Source: Mactromeris polynyma (lineage: Eukaryota > Mollusca > Bivalvia > Venerida > Mactridae). From it: 64,000 nt of DNA. The number at the start of each line of letters is the position of its first letter. The first letter of the stretch is position 1. The translations under genes and the position numbers were made by a program. Positions 24,684-34,189 of the stretch are shown piece after piece. The stretch covers positions 21,625,553 through 21,689,552 of the forward strand of contig JASFXZ010000009.1 of assembly GCA_032209605.1 (NCBI GenBank). The letters are read 5' to 3'. The notes beneath the pieces are model-generated. The model had not been told where the DNA came from and did not search any database. It was given only the letters and a program-made list of their open reading frames with translations.

Positions 24684-27600
24684 ATGGATTATGTTGATCG
24701 GTTGGAGGAAGTTTTAGTTTCAGGTTTTCCGTTAGCATTGGTTGCTGGTGATTCCAATGTTCATCGAATCAACAATGTTGTGGATGAAGATGCAACAATA
24801 GAGTGTCTACCCGTCTCTGGTGAGTCTGTTTAATCTTTTTGAATCTATTGCAAATGGTTTTTACTTAACCACCACCAACACCACCAATTGCGTTAAGAGG
24901 GGGCATATATAGATTTGTCATCTGTCAAATTGTTTGTCTCCAATTTGTTGCATTTAACTTTAGTAGTGTTTGAGCTACCATTACACTGTTCATTCATCAA
25001 ACTAAACAGGAATATTAGTCTGCATCTGTAGTTACTAGGGGTGCAACGATACAGCCAACCCGTATTGCGATATGTATCGCAATACATTACACACTTTTAT
25101 GTAAAGAAAAACACAATGAAACTGAACCCATAGATTTATTTCCTTGTAGCTATAGCATCAAAATCAAACAGGAATCAAAGGGAAACACTGAAGGCGGCAT
25201 TGCCTTATACATCGGTTGGCTGTGGTGGCAACTTTTTGATGTCTCTACAAACGGCGACCCATTTGATCTAAGATACTAGACATTCTAAAAGATGTAGCGG
25301 TCTTCAATAGTTTTAAAAGTCGGCTACATTGTTTGCAATATGTGCTGAAATATTAGATAAAATATCGCAATACAGGGAAGTCGTACCACAATACGTATTG
25401 GCCAGACGCTGTATTGCAATATACCGGTACCGGTATATTGTTGCACCACTAGTAGTTACCCAGCGTCTGCTTCGAGAGTGAAAGGTCCTCTGTCAAATCT
25501 CAGGTCGCAACAATACCACACAGTTATTTAAAATGGCACTGCAGGTAACTGGTAAATATTCCGTGTTTAATACTCATCATAGGTTAGTTCAAGGTAAATG
25601 CTCGTTCAACAGATTTGTAAAGATACCATTTTTGAAAACTGCTCTTGTTCATTGTATAATTATTGCTTAATTTCATAATTTGTAGGAGCTAGATACATTG
25701 ATGATAAGAAAATGTTCAGGAATCAGCTGAGTGTGTGTTTGAAGAAGGTCAGCTACAAACAACTGTACTTGTTCCTGGGATCCAATGATGTGCTGAACAA
25801 TGATATTTTGTTCTACAGGTTGGTTATATAAGCACTACTTTGCTGATGTTTGATTGCCTTTTTTGCATTGAACTGTTATTTCTCAATCAACCAGATTTTG
25901 TTTTGATCTTCATGAACAGCTGATCTTAATATTTCTCTATTTATGATTTCTAAGTAGAAATTTGAAATTAGGTAACCTCATGATTTCAATTACCAAGCAG
26001 AGACTGAAACATGAATGAGTCCTGTTAATCATTAATGCTGTATTATTGTATCACCCTTATTTCATGACTGACTGACTGACTGACTGACTGACTGACTGAC
26101 TGACTGACTGACTGACTGACTGACTGACTGACTGACTGACTGACTGACTGACTGACTGACTGACTGACTGACTGACTGACTGACTGACTGACTGACTGAC
26201 TGACTGACTGACTGACTGACTGACTGACTGACTGACTGACTGACTGACTGACTGACTGACTGACTGACTGACTGACTGACTGACTGACTGACTGACTGAC
26301 TGACTGACTGACTGACTGACTGACTGACTGACTGACTGACTGACTGACTGACTGACTGACTGACTGACTGACTGACTGACTGACTGACTGACTGACTGAC
26401 TGACTGACTGACTGACTGACTGACTGACTGACTGACTGACTGACTGACTGACTGACTGACTGACTGACTGACTGACTGACTGACTGACTGACTGACTGAC
26501 TGACTGACTGACTGACTGACTGACTGACTGACTGACTGACTGACTGACTGACTGACTGACTGACTGACTGACTGACTGACTGACTGACTGACTGACTGAC
26601 TGACTGACTGACTGACTGACTGACTGACTGACTGACTGACTGACTGACTGACTGACTGACTGACTGACTGACTGACTGACTGACTGACTGACTGACTGAC
26701 TGACTGACTGACTGACTGACTGACTGACTGACTGACTGACTGACTGACTGACTGACTGACTGACTGACTGACTGACTGACTGACTGACTGACTGACTGAC
26801 TGACTGACTGACTGACTGACTGACTGACTGACTGACTGACTGACTGACTGACTGACTGACTGACTGACTGACTGACTGACTGACTGACTGACTGACTGAC
26901 TGACTGACTGACTGACTGACTGACTGACTGACTGACTGACTGACTGACTGACTGACTGACTGACTGACTGACTGACTGACTGACTGACTGACTGACTGAC
27001 TGACTGACTGACTGACTGACTGACTGACTGACTGACTGACTGACTGACTGACTGACTGACTGACTGACTGACTGACTGACTGACTGACTGACTGACTGAC
27101 TGACTGACTGACTGACTGACTGACTGACTGACTGACTGACTGACTGACTGACTGACTGACTGACTGACTGACTGACTGACTGACTGACTGACTGACTGAC
27201 TGACTGACTGACTGACTGACTGACTGACTGACTGACTGACTGACTGACTGACTGACTGACTGACTGACTGCTTTCACTATTAATTATTTCCTCATATATT
27301 TTTTATGGTAACTAATGAAGGAAATATTGTGCAAATTTAGGAATGTGACTGAGGTGTGTGACCTAGTTCATGAAACTAGTCCAAGCACTGAAGTTATACT
27401 GTGTGAGATACCACAACGGGGACCCAGCCTGAGGAAGAACGTACCAATAACAACACTGAAGGCAATGCGGAAGTGGATTGTGTGTGCTAACATCACATTG
27501 AAGGAAATAAGTGCATGTACACCTTATGTTCGATTCCTCGCATGTGGTAGATTTCTGGTAAACAATTCTTTTATGAATTATGTCTTGACATTGAGTAGGA

Positions 27601-30600
27601 AAAATGAGTTCTTTTCTGTTAAGTAAATAGTATATATTGAAGATTAAATTACACCAGCTTTGATAACTCGGCTCAGTAGAGCTTCTGAGTGTGGGAGATT
27701 AGATGTTTGCTCCATAGTCCATAGCAAAGTCATACAAAAAAACATAATCTTAGTACACATGTTTTCCATTGCTCAGCATGAAGATGGAAAACATGACTTC
27801 TTTTCTAGCATACTGTTGTGGTGATATTATGTTCCATCACAAATGAGGTGTCGAGAGTGATATGAAATTGAAATATCTCACATTCAATGTCTTAAAATAA
27901 ATTGTGAAAATAGTCTTTTAAAAATCTGGTATACTTAGTGGCTCTATTAAAGAGGACTGGTATATTGTTTTGCACGTCTGTCGGTAGACCAAAACCTTTT
28001 TAATTATTAAAGAAAACTTATACTAAGTACTCACAGTTGAACATATTACATGTTATGATTTGTTATAAAAGCCATATTGTTAAATAATTTTTTGATATCA
28101 TTAGGTTGCTCAACATTTGGGCTCTGATGGCCTTCACTTGAGTGTGGAAGGGGCAGAGTTGTGCCACAGGGCCATTGTAACCAACATTAGTGTAGAGGAG
28201 GAGCCCTTTTCTGTTAGCTCCCCATCCTTCATTGTTGAAGAATGGCCTGTTCTTGGAGACGTCCACACTGACAAGGACTTGGAGTCTAGAGCTGAGAACT
28301 ACATTTACCACACTCCATATGCTGATATTGCTCGAGCTGAGGTAATTCCATATATTATGTCTGTATTTTGGGATATATCAATTCATTCATGGAAAAAGAA
28401 ATTTTTAAAGGGTAGTTAATACTGATAATAGTACAGTCCATGAAAACATTGTCAGGAAAACCCACAACCGTATATAACTGAAATACTGCTGAAAAACGTC
28501 AGGAAACCTAATAGAACAAGTATATTGTATGATGATTGACATGTTCTTACTCTTTTTCTTTGTTTTAGTTTGTTTCAGGAGATATGGAAACTATGGAGCA
28601 AGTTGAAAAATGTAGGAAACCCAGAAATAAGAAGGTAATCATTTATACATTAACTTTGTTTATTGACAGGATTGTATATAAGTTTTCTGCATTTTAAGAT
28701 AAGAAAAATCTTATTTATTTGTAATACAGTCAGGACTCGATATAACAACACTGTTTGTTACTGAGAAAAATAGTGATAAATCGAAAATGTTGGTATACTG
28801 AATTTCAGTAGAAAAATGTAGAATATTGAATGGGAGTATATATTGACATTTCGTGAGCTGAGGGTTCATGTACATATTTCCAAGTATAGTTACAAACTAA
28901 AATCATCCTACTGAAAATTTCATTTACATTGCAATTTTGGTTTCCGACTTTTTTGTCGGTATACAAATATTCTGTTAAAACCAATCCAAGTTATGTTGTA
29001 AAAGATTGATCCCCATCAAATTGATATTGTTATGTGAATTTGTCAGTATGACAGGTGTCATTGTAATAAGATTTGACTGTACCATAATCTTGTATATGTT
29101 ATGTGGCATATAGAAAATTATAAATATAAAGCATTCGTTTTGTCTCAGGTTGTGAGTAGGAAGCGCAAACATCACAGAACAGGACAAAGTGAGAAGCGCA
29201 TATTTAAACAAGGTCGCAAACGATGGCTGAAAAAGAAGGTAATGAATTGAATTTTCTATTTTCTTGGACTTGTTACCTATATTTTATTGTTATAAGTGCC
29301 CTGTAGTAAGCCTCTGTCTGTTGGTCCACATTTTTCATTCATGAGATTTCTTTATAACTTTCTAACCATTTAATGTATCATCTTTAAACATAAGGTAACA
29401 GAAGTACACTATTTATGACAAGTTATGCTTCAACTTCAAAACTGTTCCTACATGTATACTCCTGTTAATGTCATAATTATGTATAATATTCATAATACAA
29501 TTTTCAGTTTGCAAGGAAATGTGACATGATGTATAAATTTAAAGAAGTTGTTATTATTGAAGTTAAATTTAGCTCACCTGTCTCATAGTGACAAATGTGT
29601 GTTTTGTGATCACTCATTGTCTGTACAAGTGTCAACACTTGATCTGCAGGATAGAAGTGCTGATGACATTTGATTTAAGACTTAAGCATATGACCCCAAT
29701 TTATTCAAATGACTACCATTCCACTATTGTTTCTAGAGTAACAGCCCCTGCAAAGACCAGACATTAAGTTTTGTCTGCTCAAAAGAAGAATGAGGCTATA
29801 CTTATAACAAAACCATAAGATCTAAAGGTTCTAGAATAACAGCCCCTATAAGTGCCTGAAATTTGATATTTTGATCTATGGGCCATATTTTTGTTTAATC
29901 TTCATGAGTCTTAGAGATGAGCGGCTCTGAGGTCCTCTTGTTTGTTTAATTGTTAGTTTGATTCAAGTTTTGTTACTTTGGAATGTTTAATCCAGTTTGA
30001 TTCAAGTTTTGTTACTTTGGAATGTTAAATCCATTTTTGAATGTTATATATCCGTTAAATCATGCCGACTGACTCGTCTTACCAGTATAATTAGACTGTA
30101 TTGTAACAAGTACCACCTTTGCAATAAGCAAGCAAGTTATGATGAGTCTTTCAATAACTACCCTTATTGTGTTGGCCTTTGTTACTGTGATTATCTGTTA
30201 TAATAAATAAATTTGACAATAAAGTTTGGTTACTTTGATAAGCATACCAGTAAAATGGTTGTATAAAGCCCGCATAAGTAAGAGTAATGAATTTGGTATG
30301 TGGTGGCCTGGGTTTGAACCTGGTACATTTGGCAATCATTAGTAATCTTCAAGCTTAAAAGTGTTAAATAAGTTTTTGTCATCAATATTGTAGGAGTGTA
30401 AAGCAACCACTAGATTATGTAGTTGTTTGCCTGACCAATGATGTGGCAATAGAGATTCCAGCTTCAATGACATCAGGAGCATGTTCAGTAAGTATAGATT
30501 TAAATAATCTTTAGTTGTCAGGAATACAACAAAGAATATTTTACTTCTTGTAGTGCTGTTGATTAAAGTTTTAATGAAATGTATATAGTCCCCAGATTAT

Positions 30601-31981
30601 GATGAATCTTTATTATATAAACAATGAAAGAACATATGTTGATTCACATAGTTAAAGTGAGTTATGTATTTCAAGATTTTTAAATTTATTTTCCTTTAAA
30701 ACATAATGATTGAAATTGTTTTGTAGAAAAGAAAGGAATCAACCACGCCTTGTGAAACACAGCCTAAATCGAGACGCATTGTTAACCAAAGGACCAGATT
30801 GTCAAGAAACCAGGTAATTAGTTGGCTTATGCATAGTTATGTTTATGGTAAGATTATGATTTGTAATAAAATATTCCTGAACCTATCTCAGGGTGAAACA
30901 ATGCAGTGGTATGTTAGACATTATGTCTTTTATGTGAACATGATAAAAGTACCCTGCTAACTATGAGAAATGTGAAAATTGAATGACCAATCTGTGACTG
31001 CATGTGACTACTGTATAAAAAGTATTAATTTAAAACTAGGGACAAAGTAAGTCTAACCTGTTTGCAAATACTAGAAATTATTAATGGTAAGTTTAAGGTC
31101 TTAGTTATGCTGTCCTTGAATCAGGTACCTCTGTCCTAGAATTCACATGGCCTTTATTCTTATTAAATTGTAAAACATTAAACAATTTAATAAGAATAAA
31201 GTTTTACTCTATAATTATGATGAATTTATGAAATTATCTGTTTTTATGAAAGATATGGTTGCCATGTCCAGAGTGTAAAGTCAGATGTTCGAGGGAGGAC
31301 TTTCTTCTAGACCATGTGATCCGGCGCCATGTCAACCAAAAGGCTGCACCTGAATCTTCTTCTCAGAAAGCTGCATGTAGACTTTCACAAACTACAGTAT
31401 GTTTCAACAATTTATTTCTCCAGACAATTGTGCAATTCAGAAAATATTTATTATTTAATGTGTGCTTTAGTCAGGAACAGGCATATTTGTGTTATATAGT
31501 TTATACTACATTACTTTAGGTTTTGTGTCAACAATTTCTTACAGCTTATACTTATCATGAGCCACACCTCAATCCTGATGGTGTTCAGTGACATGAGGAT
31601 ATGACTGGGAACCTTTTGATGCTGAGCATATATCAATCTTTTTATCAATCTTTTGCTCATCATATTTAAAATCGTTTGTGACAGGATGCTTACACCCTTG
31701 TTTATTGCAGTTAAAAAGTGTAAACCCAAAACAAACAAAAACATCAGTAAAGTGTCCAGGTTCTAATTCAAGCAGTTTACAGTATGGGGTATCACTGTTT
31801 TATGTAAAATGTTTTAGTTTAGTGACTAAGATTATATCCAGGTTAAGATTGAGGTTATAGTTTGGATTCTTGGTGTTCACTGATAATGATGCTTCTTGTT
31901 TCCTACAGACAGACACTACTACAGATGAGGTATACACTAGCAGCAGCAAGGAGAACATTACCTGTCCTTCCACTGATCTAT
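24684..31981 (+). CDS. SGNH hydrolase-C2H2 zinc finger protein
   Basis: Eleven exons: 24684-24819, 25686-25818, 27341-27557, 28105-28341, 28569-28634, 29149-29238, 30404-30487, 30727-30813, 31253-31396, 31711-31746 and 31909-31981, giving about 434 residues so far. All joints keep frame with GT-AG borders. Residues 1-175 form an SGNH/GDSL hydrolase fold with every block: Ser24 in AGDSNVHRI, the oxyanion Gly46, Asn79 in LFLGSNDVL, a VILCEIPQRG strand, and Asp170/His173 in GSDGLHLS. There is no signal peptide. Residues 264-350 are strongly basic (RKRKHH, KQGRKRWLKKK, KRKES) and suggest nuclear or nucleic-acid association. Residues 355-376 are a C2H2 finger (CPEC, then H-x4-H). The last exon ends in phase 1, so the 3' end is missing, possibly beyond the gap at 32562. 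SGNH domains occur in some retroelement proteins; the intron-rich structure points to a host gene, perhaps domesticated. Substrate unknown. Confidence 0.8.
25036..25451. mobile_element. hAT-like MITE in intron 1 of the SGNH gene
   Basis: A 416-bp element has terminal inverted repeats TAGGGGTGCAACGATAC and, at the right, TAGTGGTGCAACAATATAC when reverse complemented. It is flanked by exact 8-bp target duplications GTAGTTAC (25028-25035 and 25452-25459). The 8-bp duplication and GGTGCAAC ends fit the hAT superfamily. No transposase reading frame is present. It contains near-perfect palindromes such as gtattgcgata facing tatcgcaatac, and ataccggtaccggtat near the right end. Confidence 0.88.
26065..27270 (+). 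repeat. perfect (TGAC)n microsatellite, about 301 copies
   Basis: 1,206 bp of uninterrupted 4-bp repeat without a visible substitution lies in intron 2 of the SGNH gene. It ends 70 bp before the exon 3 acceptor. A 406-codon minus-strand frame of alternating S-Q-S-V is an artefact of the repeat. Such purity over this length implies recent expansion or an assembly-derived length. Confidence 0.97.
27755..27872 (+). mobile_element. SINE body fragment (intron 3)
   Basis: Shares gctcagcat and catcacaaatgaggtgtcgagag with the SINE bodies at 37885 and, inverted, 39690. No tRNA head remains. Located in intron 3 of the SGNH gene. Confidence 0.45.
28727..29079. mobile_element. pogo-like element, TA flanked (intron 5)
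   Basis: The left end CAGTCAGGACTCGATATAAC and the reverse complement of the right end CAGTCAAATCTTATTACAAT are imperfect inverted repeats, each bordered by TA. The 353-bp interior is AT-rich and non-coding. The GACTCGATATAAC ending is typical of pogo/Tigger-type elements. It sits in intron 5 of the SGNH gene. Confidence 0.5.
29565..29945. mobile_element. diverged dispersed repeat (intron 6)
   Basis: The segment begins ttagctcacctgtctcata and ends gagcggctctgaggtcctctt. This resembles, from memory, a common molluscan interspersed repeat with ttagctcacctg and cctcttg ends. It contains an internal partial duplication (aacagcccctgcaaa and aacagcccctataag). No coding capacity; the family assignment is uncertain. 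Confidence 0.4.
31152..31201. repeat. perfect 20-bp inverted repeat, 10-nt loop (intron 8)
   Basis: CTTTATTCTTATTAAATTGT (31152-31171) is exactly reverse-complemented at 31182-31201. The transcript of intron 8 of the SGNH gene would fold into a 20-bp, AU-rich hairpin 51 nt upstream of the zinc-finger exon. Confidence 0.9.
31535..31645 (-). mobile_element. SINE body fragment (intron 9)
   Basis: Contains cacacctcaatcctgatggt and ttgatgctgagcat in the order seen in the minus-strand SINE at 39690. No tRNA head is present here. Confidence 0.45.
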
Positions 31982-32059
31982 GTATGTATCATCATTTCAA
32001 GTAATAACATTCACTGGTCTTCATATCATTTTGTCTTTAACACAGGGTAATACAAGATA

Positions 32060-32422
32060 CAGTGCAGGGCCTTTTTTCCAAAAATTGGGAAGGTGCCTTA
32101 GCCTTTCATTTTTTTTAGCGCGATTTTTGGCAAAATTGGGAAAAGGTTGACTGACTTTCAAAATACATCAATTAACAAAAGGCAGTCAGCATTCTATATT
32201 TGGTACTGATTTCCAACAATAACAACACTAAAAGTTCATGAATTGTATTTATTTCAAACATGTTTAGTTTATTGGCTTCATCAGGATATATTTAACACCA
32301 GTAGCCTGCTGAAAACTAAATTTCCCAAAAAAAAAAAAAATTTGGAAAAAAATGATGTTTTTGCAATTGGGAAGCCACCGAAATTCGACCCCTACTATAG
32401 AAGGTAAAAAGGCCCTGCAGTG
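32060..32422. mobile_element. TIR element, TA flanked, with CAGTGCAGGGCC ends
   Basis: The left end CAGTGCAGGGCCTTTTTTCC and the right end, reverse complement CACTGCAGGGCCTTTTTACC, are near-perfect inverted repeats of about 20 bp, each bordered by TA. The 363-bp interior includes internal inverted gggaa/ttccc tracts and a poly(A) run, and is non-coding. The CAGGGCC core also recalls hAT ends, but no 8-bp duplication was found, so the superfamily is open. Confidence 0.7.
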
Positions 32423-32561
32423 TAGTAATTGGGATCAGTTAGCCCTTGTTAATATTTGTTCTGATTCATATATGTCTATCTGTTTAAAGACTGTTTTAAA
32501 AGAGAGACTGTTTTGTTTCAGTATGTTTAATAGCACAATTAAACATGATAATGCTTGATTT

Positions 32562-32761
32562 NNNNNNNNNNNNNNNNNNNNNNNNNNNNNNNNNNNNNNN
32601 NNNNNNNNNNNNNNNNNNNNNNNNNNNNNNNNNNNNNNNNNNNNNNNNNNNNNNNNNNNNNNNNNNNNNNNNNNNNNNNNNNNNNNNNNNNNNNNNNNNN
32701 NNNNNNNNNNNNNNNNNNNNNNNNNNNNNNNNNNNNNNNNNNNNNNNNNNNNNNNNNNNNN
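32562..32761. other. assembly gap, 200 N
   Basis: Exactly 200 N, a fixed-length scaffolding gap of unknown true size. It abuts a 17-bp minisatellite and lies just after the last recognised exon of the SGNH gene, so 3' exons may be lost in it. Confidence 1.
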
Positions 32762-32998
32762 ACTTGCTCCACTGTACCACTTGCTCCACTGTACCACACT
32801 GTACCACTTGCTCCACTTTACCACTTGCTCCACTGTACCACTTGCTCCACTGTTCCACTTGCTCCACTGTACCACACTGTACCACTTGCTCCACTTTACC
32901 ACTTGCTCCACTGTATCACTTGCTCCACTGTACCACTTGCTCCACTGTTCCACTTGCTCCACTGTACCACACTGTACCACTTGCTCCACTTTACCACA
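32762..32998 (+). repeat. 17-bp minisatellite beside the gap
   Basis: Units of acttgctccactgtacc with shorter actgtacc insertions and ttt/ttcc variants. The array starts at the gap edge and is probably truncated by it. Confidence 0.9.
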
Positions 32999-34189
32999 AC
33001 AAGCTCTAATATATGACTGTTAAAATAGTGTTAATCTGACATTTAGCTCAACAAACAAGTCACTTATTTAACTTCAATAATTCTGTAAGTAAAATAAATA
33101 CAGTAAAAAAACAATCAGATAGTCAAGCAGGTTTCATTACCATCACAAGTCTGACACTGCTGTTTCAACTGTTTCCATTATCCTTGATAGTCCATTATTG
33201 ACTGTAAAACCATCAACTAGGGAAATATTGCTCCCATTAACAAAACTTGTCTTTCACACTTTTTTAAAACTGAAAAATAATCATGTAGACACATGTCAAA
33301 ACATTAAGAGACCAAAAGTGAAATTATAAATTATAATACATGGACATGTGTATTATGAAATAGAAAAATAATCTTGAAACTTGCTTCTAGGTGCTACAGT
33401 CACTCATCAACCCTAGTAAAGACTATTTTTCCTGTATCTCATATTACACTCAAACTTATTGTGTACTCTTTAAAACTCTTCCAATATGGAGTAGTTATGG
33501 ATCAGCATTAGGAATACATAAGGTCAATAGTTTGCATCTTGCTAAGACTTACAGTCTCGATTCACATAGTGCCAGCTTATGATCCAAAACTACATAAAAT
33601 GACTGGAATTTAGATACAGGAGAAACTATTTCAAATAAGTACCTACTTTTTCTTTCCAGCTTACAACAGTGACCACAATTTAAAAACATTTTTGGACACA
33701 GACAATATGCAAGTCACTCATAGCTTTCTACATTTTATAGTACCCATACATTACTCAGTGGTATGATGCACTGTTCATAGACCAAAGAGTATTTTAAATT
33801 TTGTGATTTGAGTGCGATGATTATAGCCTATTATGTGCTTCTTGTCATTGCATAACAATATTCCATCTTGCATTTGATTTAAGGACACCAAATTTTATAC
33901 TTTTTATTATTTGTGTGCATAAAACTACTAGAAATTGGTTCCAAAATTATTTTAAATCAAAATCATTATGACAAGATAATTAATAGGTTATAAAATCTAT
34001 AACTACACAGTACTGCACATCTCTCCATGTAATGACATTATACTGCTTCAGTTCCTCATCAAGGGATCTAGGTTACTACAGCATTTGTGTCCAACACAAA
34101 TGTTCCTTCACTCATATGTTTCTAAAAGGAATGTGTTTCAATTAGTAATACTTATTTTTCATTCAGTCATATGTTACAGTTAGTCATAT
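32999..34189. other. non-coding stretch
   Basis: AT-rich, no recognised exon or repeat. A 63-codon frame at 33391-33582 follows a weak acceptor but resembles nothing known. Confidence 0.4.

Noticed and set aside
26057..27277. 406-codon minus-strand Ser/Gln/Val frame
   Set aside because: It is the translation of a pure 4-bp microsatellite inside an intron.
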